From positions 1-29,275 of the IMG/VR virus record IMGVR_UViG_3300042691_025691: 29,275 bases of DNA. One strand, given 5' to 3'. Position 1 is the stretch's first letter. Every line of letters begins with the position of its first letter. The notes beneath the pieces are model-generated. The model was given only the letters and a program-made list of their open reading frames with translations, had not been told where the DNA came from and searched no databases. The translations under genes were made by a program, and so were the position numbers. This stretch comes from a virus. Below, piece by piece: positions 9,801 to 18,855 of the stretch.

Positions 9801-12800
9801 GGAACTACTGCCAAGATTGGTACGTTGAACCTAGATGTCAACCATGATCTTCAGGTTGGGGACCGATTTACAGTTAGAAGCATTAGCGGAAACAATGCCG
9901 ATGCGTTCAATAGAACATATCGAGTTCTCACTATTCCAAACGCAACAACAATCACCTACACTCCAAACGACATCACTGCAACTGTTGCAAGGCGTCGTCT
10001 TGAGGGAAATACAAACGTAATTCTTGATACAACAACCCCTCACGATTACCTATCTGGAAACTTCTTCTATCACGAGGGTGCTTCTGGTGCTGATTCAGCT
10101 TTCTGGAATCACGATGTAAACATCATCAGCCGCGAGTCCACAACAACAACTCGAACAATTAATACGGATAACCCTCACTTCCTAAGCACAGGTGACCGCA
10201 TCAAGATTGTTTCAATGACTGGTGCAAACGCATCTGATTTCATTGGTGAGTTCACTGTTGCTTCAGTTCCAAACTCAACTCGCTTTACCTACACAGCACA
10301 GACATCCCAGAACCTTGCTCTTCTGTCTGTAACTGGTATAGCTCGCAAGGCTTTCTCTATTGCAACAATCCCATCGTTTACGGTCAGCACCCGCGCTCGT
10401 GCAGCAAACGTTGTATCTATTACAACTACTGCAAACCACACATTTGTTATCGGTGACACTATCCGCATCGACAACATTGGTGGAGCAAACCCAGAAGTAT
10501 TCGTTGGAGAATGGGTAATCACTAGCGTTCCAGCTGCCAACCAGTTCACATTCACTACGCCAACAAGCGGAACAATTACATCTGCTTCAGTGAGCGGAAA
10601 CATTGTTGGTGTAAATCAAATCCGTTACACAATTCCTACTTTCACACGAACAATTACAAACCGTTCCTTGGTTTCTAACACAGTTGCTTCGTTTACAACT
10701 TCATTCCAGCACGACCTAGCTGTGGGAACCACAATCACCACATCTGGTCTATCTGGAAACAACACGGGTATCTTCACTGGAACATTTGTAGTTGCTTCTG
10801 TTCCAAGCTCAACTACATTCACAGTTACCCGTCCTCAAGCAGCAAACGTCACTACATTTACTGCCACAAGTCGTAGCCGCACTACAAACGTTGCAGACGT
10901 TACTTTCAACACCACTCACAACTTGAAGATTGGTGATGTAATCACTATCTCCAACATGAGCGGTATTGATGCTGGTGTATTCAATGGAACTTGGACAATC
11001 GCTTCTGTTCCAGCTACAAACCGTGTCACATTCTTGACACCAACATCTGGAACTATTTCATCTCTCTCAGTAACTGGAGATATTCGAGTTGACCAAGTTG
11101 CAGCTGAAAATATCAGTGGAACTGTAACTCTTAACACAATTCCAAACACAGTTGCAACCAGTGGAACCCTTTCATTGCGCGAAATTCCATCTGCATCTGT
11201 AGTCGGTGAGCTTGTCACAGATACCAAGATTTATGGACTAAACAACCAGCAGATCTACTACATCCAAAGAGTTGATGCCAACACGGTTCGTTTGTTCAAT
11301 GACATTAACTTGACAAGCGCCACAAACATTCAGACTGTTGGTATCGGAACCCACTCGCTTGTTACATTCTCTGTAGACGTAGTTGCAGACACAATTACCA
11401 TTCCAAACCATGGATTTACACTTGGCGAACTTGTTGAGTACGACACTGTTGGTCAAACAGCAATCGGTGGTTTGACATCTGGTGTTCCTTACTATGTCGT
11501 TCCTGTAAACGGAAATACATTCAAACTTGCAACAACATCTCAGAATGCTCAAGACGGTGTAACTATTGACTTGACAACTGCAACGACACCTGTTGGTCGT
11601 CACAAGTTGAAGTCACTTATTCGTACACCAGACGGAACATACACAATCAATTCTGTCGTTGATGCAAACACATTCACCGTTACGGCTTCTGGTCAGGTTC
11701 CAGTAATTGTCAAGACTTTCAATCCACGAACAAGCATTGACCTGACTCAAAACATCATCAAAGTTGTTTCACATGGTCTAAACACTGGAACTGAAATCAC
11801 CTATTCAAATGGTGGTGACACAGACATCGGTGGTCTAACAAACAACGTTCATTACTACGTCATCGTTGTTAATAAAGACTGGATCCGTCTTGCTGCAAGT
11901 GAGCTAGATGCAAACTCTGGTGTACCACTAACACTGACAACATTCGGTGCTGGTGTCGCTCACACTCTAACAACTGTACAAATTAACGGTCAGATTACTG
12001 GTACAGGAACTATTACAACCACTTCAGGCTCTGTGCTTGTTAATGGTTCTGGTACTTCCTTCTCCAAGATTCTCAAAGTGGGAGACCGCTTCCGCATCTT
12101 CCCACCAGACACCACAACAAGTGGATACTTTGCTTCTACAGATGTAAATACAACAAGCAACGAAGTAACTCTTGCCGCACATCCATTTGTTACAGGTGAC
12201 TCAGTTGTATTCTCTCCAGGCAGCGGTGGTCCTCGTCGAGACATCTTCCAAATCTCGAAGTCTGGTCAGACTGTAACCATTAGAACCCGTGAAGCTCATG
12301 GATATTCAACATCAAACACCGTGACAATTTCTGGGCTCAGCTCAAGTCAAGCAGCAACCGAGTTCAATGGAACTTACACAATTACTGGAACCCCAGATGC
12401 TTATCAGTTCACATATACACATCCGAACAGCATTGCTGCAACTTTAACAAACGAAGTTCAAACAGCTGGATTTGCTCAGACAACTGGTGCTGGTGGTGTT
12501 TCTCCAAACCCATTGGTAAGTGGTTTCTATTACTTCGTTCGTTCTATTCCAAACACAACTACTTTCTCAATCAACAGCCGTAACCGAACAAGCAACATTC
12601 TTGACTTCACTACTACGGTTAACCATAACCTCCGTGCTGGAAACCAATTTACTATTTCAGCAATCTCTGGTGTAAACCCAGAAGTATTCAATGGAACATT
12701 CACAGTGGTCCATGTTCCAGCTGTCAACCGAGTACAAGCAATTGCAACTGTTCAAGGAACAGACATTGGAGCAGCGACAGTTACTGGAACACTAACCCCA

Positions 12801-15509
12801 CTTTCAAGCAATACAGTTACTCTGCATGCTTTGAAGTCAGACGCCGAGAGCAACCTTAATCCAGTTGACTTTACGACTCAGGGAAGCGGTTTTGCTCTAC
12901 AGCTAACTAAGACAGTTCCTGCTACACCGATTATCCGCAAAATTGCTGCTATTGGTGGAGATAGTCAAGTAACTGTTGATCGTCCATACAGCACTGGTTA
13001 TGCAGGAATCAACTTCTCTTACCAGACATTCGTATATGTACGTCCTCAAGGATACTCATTGCATCGTCCATTCGACGGTGGCGTTGAGATGTCCACTGGA
13101 TTCGGAACATGGTACGGCACAATTGTTCGCCAGACTCGTAAGTACTTCCGTTACCAGTCAGGTAAGGGTATTCAGACTTCTGCTGGTATCAACTTCAAGC
13201 CTTCAATTGATATTGAATCAGCAGCACGAATTGGTAACTCTCAGACAATCACAGTTCGCACTCGTCGTCCACATGGTCTTATCAATGGTCTATTCGTTCG
13301 AATTGATGATGCTCTTACTTCACAAGGAGTGTTGAGCACTGTTTACAACGGAACATTCCAAGTAACCGTACTTGACTCTTTCAACTTCACATTCATTGCT
13401 ACAAATCCAGTTATTGAATCAACTGCATATGGTTTCCCACGACTCCACGTTACTGCTTGGCAGAACGGTGCCCTTCGTGCTGGAATGTTTGACTTCCAAA
13501 ACGGTATGTTCTACGAATTTGACGGTCAAAAACTATACGCAGTTCGTCGTTCATCTACTCAGCAGATTGCTGGAACTTGTGCTGCTTTGCAAGGCTCAGA
13601 GTTCGTATTCGGAACTAACACAGTATTCACAAAGCAGTTAAATGTTAATGACTACATCGTTCTTCGTGGACAGAGCTATAAAGTAGCTTCTATCGATAGC
13701 GATACTCGTATTACCATCAAGCCAGAATTCAAAGGTAACTCTGGAATTGAAAAAGAATTTAATCCAGGTGATGGTACAAACGGTGTTGTCAAGGTTGCAA
13801 CAGACATAATCAACCTAATTAACCACGGATTCTCTAACAACCTTCCACTTGCATATAACTCAATTGACGGAAGCCCAATTGGAGGTCTAATCAACGGACG
13901 TACTTACTATGTTGATTTGATTGACAGCAATAACTTCCGACTTAAGGCAAGTCCAGATGCAACACAAACAGTTGCGTTCTCAAGCCCAGGAACAGGAACA
14001 CCTCACTCGTTTACTCCAGCAAAAACTGGCATTATCGCCACTTTGACTGAAGACACCCGAGTACCTCAGGAGAATTTCTCAATTGACCCTGTTGACGGTT
14101 CTGGACCTACTGGCTACAACCTTGACCTGTCCAAGATTCAGATGATTTACATGGACTACTCATGGTATGGAGCTGGAAAGATTCGTTATGGATTTAAGAC
14201 AGCAGAGTCTTTGGTTCAGTACACACATGAGTTCATCCACAACAACTTCAAGTATGAGTCTTACTTCCGTTCTGGTAACTTGCCAGCTCGTTACGAAGTA
14301 ACCACATTTGATAATCCAACTTACATCCCATCGCTATTCCACTGGGGTACTTCGGTCATCATGGATGGTCGATTCGATGATGACAAGGCATACCTCTTCA
14401 CAAAGGCCAGCCCATCGTTGAACATTGGTGGAACTACAACTAAGACATTTGGTTCTACTGCTGTAAACATTGTCAACGACATTGTTAACATTCCATCACA
14501 CGGTTTCTCTACTGGAGATGGTGTTGTTTTCACTGGTATTGGTTCTAATGGTCGAGCACAGAACAACGACCAAAACCCACAGATTCAAGTTGTCTCTGGT
14601 GTAAACACCAACAGCTTCTTGACGAACTCAACAACATACTTTATCAGAGCGTTTAATGCAAACAACATTATTCTTCACTACTCTCTTGCAGCTGCTACCG
14701 CAGCAGCTCTCACTGTGAGCAGCAGACAGAAGAGCAACGGAACTGTAACCATTACAACTTCAGCAAACCACGGTTTTAGCACTGGTGACACTGTTTTGAT
14801 TAACTTGGCATCAGATAGCCAAGCAGCTGGCTACAACGGCGTACACACAATCACCGTAACTGGAGCTACAACCTTTACCTACAACAACGCTTTCCAAGGT
14901 GGAATCTTTAACAGCGGTAGTGCTACCCCTCCAGGTACATCAATTGCTGTAAGAAACCCTGTTAACTTCCTCTCTCAAGGAAACTCGACTTCTACCTATC
15001 AGCTAACTCCAGCTGGAGCTCTCAACAACACCTCTGGTGCAAACTACCAGCCGTTGATTTCTCTCCGCTTGAGCCCATCTGTATCTGAAGGTTTGACTGG
15101 TGCTCTTGGCGACCGAGATATTATCAACCGCATGCAGTTGCGCTTGAACGAAATTGGTGTTCAGACCAACCAACTTGTGGACGTTAAGGTTCTACTCAAC
15201 GGTCGTCTTAACAACCTCAACTTTGGTCCTGTGGAAAACCCATCGCTTGTTCAAACAATTGCTCACACATCAAATGACACTATCTCTGGTGGAGTTCTTG
15301 TGTACAACTTCCGAGCCAACGGAAACAACGGAGTTGAGGAAACAACAAACGTTGACATCAGCGAGCTGTTCGAGTTGTCTAACTCAATCCTCGGAGGAAA
15401 CTCGGTCTTCCCAGACGGACCAGACATCATTACAGTTGCTGTTGCTCGTTTGACAGGAAACGAGACACTTGCATCAGCAAGAATTTCATGGGCTGAAGCT
15501 CAGGCATAA
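6888..15509 (+). CDS. Giant virion structural protein with Gly-rich domain and His-Gly repeats
   Basis: A 2,873-residue protein, by far the largest in the window. The ATG at 6888 follows GGAAGGG. Residues about 200-415 form a glycine-rich domain: WTVPEDGVYEFTAKGAPG, then VCGQRG, an IAGGGAS core and long GGGG runs. This is the pattern of the ALK/LTK glycine-rich domain family (PF12810). From about 500 onward come roughly 20 repeats of about 45 residues, starting with (P/S)HG(F/L)..GD.(V/I) and ending either in FNGT(F/W)TVASVP..TFTY or in IGGLTNG..YYV..VD.N.FRL. Residues about 2040-2450 contain blocks such as YSLHRPFDGGVEMSTG, GMFDFQNGMFYEFDGQKLYA and DYSWYGAGKIRYGF...RSGNLPARYEV. The C-terminus contains INRMQLRLNEIGV and ends SARISWAEAQA. 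These blocks resemble T4-like cyanophage structural proteins. A baseplate or long-fibre scaffold is likely; its exact place is unknown. Confidence 0.8.
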   Translation: MPLNLTALGGSGTHTLRKTNVNIDENYLYFPNRTQATQRPTAITDDTAFVYRTGTGDITGLTSGTVYYTNSDTYTIGFASSAGGANIDLTGFTTGSVTLNYPTVFQNAFNITSVKYENQQAVRYLTNGDAVTGLTSGSTYFVRNQLTGLGGSALYQFSNWTFTTGGATGQTGPTIESLRSAYSAADWRNTYLAQGSFQGYQDWTVPEDGVYEFTAKGAPGRQGRALDGDGAIIRGRVRLTKGEVITIVCGQRGSLPTSGNTYPGSSGATFVVRKSGNIPLFIAGGGASSSDTTNGNNAVTTNQGGTSSRGFIGGTSGNGAAGRTSGGGGGGFFSAGGNSSFGSGGQGFNNGLLGGNGATASNSGNGGFGGGGGADGQQNGNPGGAGGYGGGATNDGAQGVGGGGGSFVFATATNVATSNGQYNGLTNLFGTPITNLNQFNTGDIEGSVDVTLVERSVFGFKLYATATDAAGDIDAIPVSAAGNQYHALIPITVDLTNDTINTLTPHGFSEGEAVNYFFTGTTALGGLNNTSVYYVDRIDDYSFRLSITPDPGFTTLNLTSPSSNTTEGLRRVIVNTATNVITIPNHGFLVDQPVRYSAGTGTTITPLQNNATYYIKSVVDANRFTLSQSLQGPTLDITAVGTGTSHSFILTVVNELEDSLYIPTHGYVSGQTVRYAKSRDLVISTISTSGTTRTVTTTEPHGLQTNSRVTFDNFARPTISTPQITVTRIASSGQTRTLTLASSHNLTTGNMIQVSGLVGANASRFNGIFVVTGVPTTNTLTYTAEESVTITELILADTNTKMQRRADYEYLDHTRVLTVRSIQSSGTTRTIVTNEPHYFSTGFPVWIQGISGTVTATGVGIQDDIGEYFNGIYFISSINSTNSFSYVAAYEGTPSNLNPSITFGPLAVGTNGIANAGTVYREVVVSGIPSSTQFTYVMPHSSFTTGNETATGRTSKIGVRINNRNYGVSQFGTTAKIGTLNLDVNHDLQVGDRFTVRSISGNNADAFNRTYRVLTIPNATTITYTPNDITATVARRRLEGNTNVILDTTTPHDYLSGNFFYHEGASGADSAFWNHDVNIISRESTTTTRTINTDNPHFLSTGDRIKIVSMTGANASDFIGEFTVASVPNSTRFTYTAQTSQNLALLSVTGIARKAFSIATIPSFTVSTRARAANVVSITTTANHTFVIGDTIRIDNIGGANPEVFVGEWVITSVPAANQFTFTTPTSGTITSASVSGNIVGVNQIRYTIPTFTRTITNRSLVSNTVASFTTSFQHDLAVGTTITTSGLSGNNTGIFTGTFVVASVPSSTTFTVTRPQAANVTTFTATSRSRTTNVADVTFNTTHNLKIGDVITISNMSGIDAGVFNGTWTIASVPATNRVTFLTPTSGTISSLSVTGDIRVDQVAAENISGTVTLNTIPNTVATSGTLSLREIPSASVVGELVTDTKIYGLNNQQIYYIQRVDANTVRLFNDINLTSATNIQTVGIGTHSLVTFSVDVVADTITIPNHGFTLGELVEYDTVGQTAIGGLTSGVPYYVVPVNGNTFKLATTSQNAQDGVTIDLTTATTPVGRHKLKSLIRTPDGTYTINSVVDANTFTVTASGQVPVIVKTFNPRTSIDLTQNIIKVVSHGLNTGTEITYSNGGDTDIGGLTNNVHYYVIVVNKDWIRLAASELDANSGVPLTLTTFGAGVAHTLTTVQINGQITGTGTITTTSGSVLVNGSGTSFSKILKVGDRFRIFPPDTTTSGYFASTDVNTTSNEVTLAAHPFVTGDSVVFSPGSGGPRRDIFQISKSGQTVTIRTREAHGYSTSNTVTISGLSSSQAATEFNGTYTITGTPDAYQFTYTHPNSIAATLTNEVQTAGFAQTTGAGGVSPNPLVSGFYYFVRSIPNTTTFSINSRNRTSNILDFTTTVNHNLRAGNQFTISAISGVNPEVFNGTFTVVHVPAVNRVQAIATVQGTDIGAATVTGTLTPLSSNTVTLHALKSDAESNLNPVDFTTQGSGFALQLTKTVPATPIIRKIAAIGGDSQVTVDRPYSTGYAGINFSYQTFVYVRPQGYSLHRPFDGGVEMSTGFGTWYGTIVRQTRKYFRYQSGKGIQTSAGINFKPSIDIESAARIGNSQTITVRTRRPHGLINGLFVRIDDALTSQGVLSTVYNGTFQVTVLDSFNFTFIATNPVIESTAYGFPRLHVTAWQNGALRAGMFDFQNGMFYEFDGQKLYAVRRSSTQQIAGTCAALQGSEFVFGTNTVFTKQLNVNDYIVLRGQSYKVASIDSDTRITIKPEFKGNSGIEKEFNPGDGTNGVVKVATDIINLINHGFSNNLPLAYNSIDGSPIGGLINGRTYYVDLIDSNNFRLKASPDATQTVAFSSPGTGTPHSFTPAKTGIIATLTEDTRVPQENFSIDPVDGSGPTGYNLDLSKIQMIYMDYSWYGAGKIRYGFKTAESLVQYTHEFIHNNFKYESYFRSGNLPARYEVTTFDNPTYIPSLFHWGTSVIMDGRFDDDKAYLFTKASPSLNIGGTTTKTFGSTAVNIVNDIVNIPSHGFSTGDGVVFTGIGSNGRAQNNDQNPQIQVVSGVNTNSFLTNSTTYFIRAFNANNIILHYSLAAATAAALTVSSRQKSNGTVTITTSANHGFSTGDTVLINLASDSQAAGYNGVHTITVTGATTFTYNNAFQGGIFNSGSATPPGTSIAVRNPVNFLSQGNSTSTYQLTPAGALNNTSGANYQPLISLRLSPSVSEGLTGALGDRDIINRMQLRLNEIGVQTNQLVDVKVLLNGRLNNLNFGPVENPSLVQTIAHTSNDTISGGVLVYNFRANGNNGVEETTNVDISELFELSNSILGGNSVFPDGPDIITVAVARLTGNETLASARISWAEAQA

Positions 15510-15518
15510 GGGGTCATT

Positions 15519-16043
15519 ATGGCAATCACTCGCTTGGGGATCGCTAGGCCCACAGCTAACGATGCGACTACGCTATACACATTTACTGAGCACTACTTTG
15601 TCTCGGTAATTGCAACTAACGTAGCTCCCACATCCACTCCAGTACCTAGAGCAGCTATTTATGTTGTTCCATCTGGAGCCGTATCCGAGACATCGTATGC
15701 ATACGTCTGTAAGAATCTCAGCATACCTTTTGGTACATCCTTTGAGACTTTCAGATTTGCTGTAAATCCAGGAGACACTCTCAAGGTTCAACCAACTACG
15801 GCAAACGTAGCTTTTGCTGCTTACGGTATTTTGCAAGACGATGCTGTAGGAAACGGAGATTTGCCTCAAACATTTACAAACAAAATTATTCGTGGTGTGA
15901 ATAATACGATTTATCTAGATAAAGGAAACAGCGCTCAGCGAAATCCTGCTTCTGAAATTGGATATGTTCGGTTTAACACTGAATACGACACTTTGGAAGT
16001 CAGAACTGCCGCTGGTTGGAAGAGAGTGACGGTGACTGAGTAA
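15519..16043 (+). CDS. Small tail fibre-associated protein
   Basis: A 174-residue protein, ATG behind AAGGGG, nine bases after the giant gene. It contains [21 protein letters not shown] at about residues 72-92 and ends in a short beta segment, [20 protein letters not shown], of the kind often seen where phage fibre proteins attach or fold back. The first 110 residues are a paralogue of the N-terminal domain of the next gene ([11 protein letters not shown] ... [19 protein letters not shown]), pointing to a tandem duplication of a head or attachment domain. There is no collagen part. Its stop TAA shares a base with the ATG of the next gene (TAATG), so translation of the two is probably coupled. 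Likely a structural component or fibre adaptor; function not known. Confidence 0.7.
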   Translation: MAITRLGIARPTANDATTLYTFTEHYFVSVIATNVAPTSTPVPRAAIYVVPSGAVSETSYAYVCKNLSIPFGTSFETFRFAVNPGDTLKVQPTTANVAFAAYGILQDDAVGNGDLPQTFTNKIIRGVNNTIYLDKGNSAQRNPASEIGYVRFNTEYDTLEVRTAAGWKRVTVTE

Positions 16044-17578
16044 TGGCTGTACAAAGAGTAGGTGTTCTTAATCCATTAGCAAACATTGCTACTGGTTTTC
16101 CAGCAGCCACGCTTAGTGGAGTTTCATCTGTAATTGCTGCAAACACTGGAGGTTCTCCAGCAAATGTAACAATTTACATACAACCAGTTGGAACTACTTC
16201 TGCTACAGACAGAGTGTATCTATGCTCCACTCTAGCCCTTGCTGTCGGTCAATCATTCGAAACTTTTAGATTTGGTCTTCAAGTCGGTGACATCGTATAT
16301 GTTCTAGCGGACACTGCTTCTGTTTCTTATTCAATGAACCTTTTGTATGAATCAGAAGGAAACGCAACGGTTTACTACCAAGAAACTCAACCTGGTTTTC
16401 CAGAAGTTGGGTACATGTGGGTAAAAGTAAGCACTGGAGAGGTGTATTTTTACACTGGTTCATCTTGGGAACAGCTTGCTTATGTAGGTCTTGGTCCAAC
16501 TGGACCAGTCGGTCCTACAGGCCCTCAAGGTTCTATAGGAGCAACTGGAGCCCAAGGTTCTGGTGTTCAAGTACTAGGAACCTACGCAACTCTTCAACTT
16601 CTCCAAGCAGATAATCCAACAGGAAACATCGGGGATGCGTACATTGTTCAAAACAACCTCTATGTTTGGTCAGATCTAAATACAGAGTGGTACAACGCTG
16701 GTCCTTTTGTTGGACCAGTAGGACCAACTGGTCCAACTGGTGCTGCTGGAGCTACAGGACCAACTGGAGCCTCTATTACAGGTCCTACAGGACCTTCTGG
16801 CGGTCCTACTGGACCTGCAGGTGCAACTGGAAATACAGGCCCTACAGGGCCTCAGGGAGCTACAGGACCAACAGGTGCTACTGGTGACACTGGACCAATT
16901 GGACCTACTGGACCTTTGGGTCCAACTGGTTCTCAGGGGGCGACAGGTGCTCAGGGTCCTACAGGAGCTACAGGAGCGACTGGTGCTGGTGGACCGACAG
17001 GTCCGACTGGACCAGCCACAACAAACGTAAATCTTTTAGGAAGTGTTGCTAATTTTGCTGCACTTCCAACTGGACCTACAGCTGATGACTCTTACATCAC
17101 TCTCGACACTGGAGACATCTACTTCTGGGACGGAGCTTCTTGGGACAACCTAGGGCCTCTTTATGGACCTACAGGTCCTACAGGGCCATCTGGAACCTCT
17201 GGTTCTGCTGGAGCAACAGGTCCTGCTGGGCCTACTGGACCTACGGGTGCTCAGGGAGATTGGTCTACTTCTCAAACAGTAGTAGAGCAAACAGCCAACT
17301 ACTCACTTCTTCTTTCAGATGCTGGAAAGCTTTTGAAACTCACAAAGTCAACTGGATTTACGTTAACAATTCCTACAGAAGCAGCACAAGCTTTTGGAAT
17401 TGGTCAAAGAGTTGACATTATCCAATACGGTGCTGGTCAAGTAACTGTAACTGGGGACGGTGGGGTTACCCTCCGCGCTACGCCAACCGCAAAACTCAGA
17501 ACTCAGTACTCCACGGCTTCTCTTATCAAGCTTGGCGTAGACGAGTGGGTTTTGGTTGGAGACTTGGCTCTAAGCTAA
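16043..17578 (+). CDS. Collagen-like modular tail fibre protein (second large fibre)
   Basis: A 511-residue protein. Residues 1-146 are a beta domain paralogous to the upstream gene, ending in a [20 protein letters not shown] module. Collagen follows at about 150-172, a [13 protein letters not shown] module at about 195-210, collagen (GPT/GAT) at about 222-325, a second module ([20 protein letters not shown]) and collagen at about 373-406. The C-terminal tip of about 100 residues contains [34 protein letters not shown] and [18 protein letters not shown]. The tip matches that of the 634-residue fibre 14 kb away. TAATG overlaps join it to both neighbours. Role inferred: host-recognition fibre, with a trimerising tip and triple-helical stalk. 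Confidence 0.85.
   Translation: MAVQRVGVLNPLANIATGFPAATLSGVSSVIAANTGGSPANVTIYIQPVGTTSATDRVYLCSTLALAVGQSFETFRFGLQVGDIVYVLADTASVSYSMNLLYESEGNATVYYQETQPGFPEVGYMWVKVSTGEVYFYTGSSWEQLAYVGLGPTGPVGPTGPQGSIGATGAQGSGVQVLGTYATLQLLQADNPTGNIGDAYIVQNNLYVWSDLNTEWYNAGPFVGPVGPTGPTGAAGATGPTGASITGPTGPSGGPTGPAGATGNTGPTGPQGATGPTGATGDTGPIGPTGPLGPTGSQGATGAQGPTGATGATGAGGPTGPTGPATTNVNLLGSVANFAALPTGPTADDSYITLDTGDIYFWDGASWDNLGPLYGPTGPTGPSGTSGSAGATGPAGPTGPTGAQGDWSTSQTVVEQTANYSLLLSDAGKLLKLTKSTGFTLTIPTEAAQAFGIGQRVDIIQYGAGQVTVTGDGGVTLRATPTAKLRTQYSTASLIKLGVDEWVLVGDLALS
16711..17018 (+). repeat. Collagen-coding tandem repeat of second large fibre
   Basis: A 9-base periodic region encoding about 100 residues of Gly-X-Y in the 511-residue fibre, interrupted by imperfect units such as [11 protein letters not shown] and [10 protein letters not shown]. 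Thr is the most frequent residue in the Y position. The strand-shifted open frames here are composition shadows. Confidence 0.8.
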
Positions 17579-18228
17579 TGCCATCAATAGTTGGAGTTGT
17601 AGGCGGAGCATCTTCGCTTAAAAACCCTGCATTTGCTCGGGAGCTTGGGTATAAGCTCAATCCAGTTGTAAATCCTTCAGTAGAAGGCGCTTATACGACA
17701 CCTTGGAGTGATAGAGGTTCTTTAAGTGGTGCTGTAACTACAAGAACCACCGAGGAAAGCTACGCTGGAACATACTCTTGGAAAACTGTAATGGGGACAG
17801 ACACAGAATGCGGTCCTCTTTATGGAAGAGATAATCACAGAATACCTATTCTTGGTAGCACTCAATACACAATTAGTTGCTACGCAAAGCTTCATAGTGC
17901 AGCTACGACTCAAAACTTTCGATTCAGAATATTCTATTACACAGCTCAGGTGGCTGGAAGCATCAGTGCAACGGCTGGAACATCATCTAGTCTTTCTGTA
18001 GCAGATGGCTGGAAACGGTTTTCTTCAACTTTTACATCGCCATCTAATGCTTTATTTTGCGCTTTTTCATTCACTACGGCTGCAGCCATAGATGATGAAA
18101 TCTTCTATTCAGACCATTATTTCTTTGATCGTTCATCATCCCTTCGTGACTATTTTGATGGAAATAGCGTAGGATGTTTCTGGACTGGAACCCCTGAGGA
18201 AAGCTTCAGCGCAACAACACCATACTAA
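17578..18228 (+). CDS. Minor tail protein with predicted carbohydrate-binding-like domain
   Basis: A 216-residue protein starting at ATG 17578, which overlaps the upstream stop (TAATG). The longer frame from 17545 would overlap the fibre gene by 34 bases and is less likely. Visible features are NPVVNPSVEGAYTTPWSDRG near the N-terminus, YTISCYAKLHSA, a DGWKRFSSTFTSPS strand and a closing DYFDGNSVGCFWTGTPEESF. This layout is typical of jelly-roll, CBM4/9-like domains in minor tail proteins of actinophages, where the N-P-S-x-E opening and the YFDG...WTGTP ending recur. Probably a tail-tip or fibre protein binding cell-surface polysaccharide. It is the last structural gene before the methyltransferase and glycosyltransferase genes. 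Confidence 0.7.
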   Translation: MPSIVGVVGGASSLKNPAFARELGYKLNPVVNPSVEGAYTTPWSDRGSLSGAVTTRTTEESYAGTYSWKTVMGTDTECGPLYGRDNHRIPILGSTQYTISCYAKLHSAATTQNFRFRIFYYTAQVAGSISATAGTSSSLSVADGWKRFSSTFTSPSNALFCAFSFTTAAAIDDEIFYSDHYFFDRSSSLRDYFDGNSVGCFWTGTPEESFSATTPY

Positions 18229-18247
18229 AAGACAGGAAAAGAGACGA

Positions 18248-18826
18248 ATGGACATGATTCCTAATTGGTTTGTCAATGATGGCATGAAGAACTTTGCCTA
18301 TAACTTAGGTGAGTTCGCTACAAAACCTTCTAGAATGCTTCAAATTGGTGCCTACTCTGGGGACGCAACAATGTGGTTGGTTGAGAACATTCTCCCCCAC
18401 AATCAAGACTCGATGCTTGTCGATGTTGATACTTGGGAAGGCTCTGACGAGCCATCACATCATCAGATGAATTGGACCGATGTTGAAGGAATCTATGATG
18501 CAAGAACTTTTACTGCTAGGCAGTCAAGAAAAGTAATCAAATTCAAGACAACTAGCGACAACTTCTTCAAGTCAAACTTGGAGACATACGATTTTATCTA
18601 CATCGATGGCGACCACACCGCATATGGTGTAATAAAAGATGCGGTTGCTGCATACGAATGTCTCAATGTTGGAGGCGTTCTTGCCTTTGACGATTATCAG
18701 TGGTCTGCTGGTCTGGGACCGACTCGGGAGCCAAAGTTAGCTATTGATGCTTTTCACTCAATCTATTCGGACAGAATGGTCACACTTGTGGATGGATATC
18801 AGCGCTGGTACCGCAAACTTAGGTAG
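18248..18826 (+). CDS. Class I SAM-dependent methyltransferase
   Basis: A 192-residue protein with a Rossmann-type methyltransferase core. The SAM-binding glycine motif is LQIGAYSGDA (31-40), an acidic residue follows strand 2 (VDVDTWEGSD, about 58-67), and DFIYIDGDHTAYGVIKD with GGVLAFDDYQW marks the later strands. The YIDGDH...GVxxD...GGxxxFDDY pattern is that of Methyltransf_24 or TylF-like enzymes, which often methylate sugars or small molecules; substrate unknown here. The ATG follows AGACAGGAAAAGAGA. It lies 19 bases after the last tail gene and 29 bases before a glycosyltransferase, so all three are probably one transcript. I infer a role in O-methylating a sugar placed on virion proteins or host glycan; a DNA substrate is less likely from the sequence pattern. 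Confidence 0.8.
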   Translation: MDMIPNWFVNDGMKNFAYNLGEFATKPSRMLQIGAYSGDATMWLVENILPHNQDSMLVDVDTWEGSDEPSHHQMNWTDVEGIYDARTFTARQSRKVIKFKTTSDNFFKSNLETYDFIYIDGDHTAYGVIKDAVAAYECLNVGGVLAFDDYQWSAGLGPTREPKLAIDAFHSIYSDRMVTLVDGYQRWYRKLR

Positions 18827-18855
18827 GATATGCACAACAAACGGAAGGACTTAGG

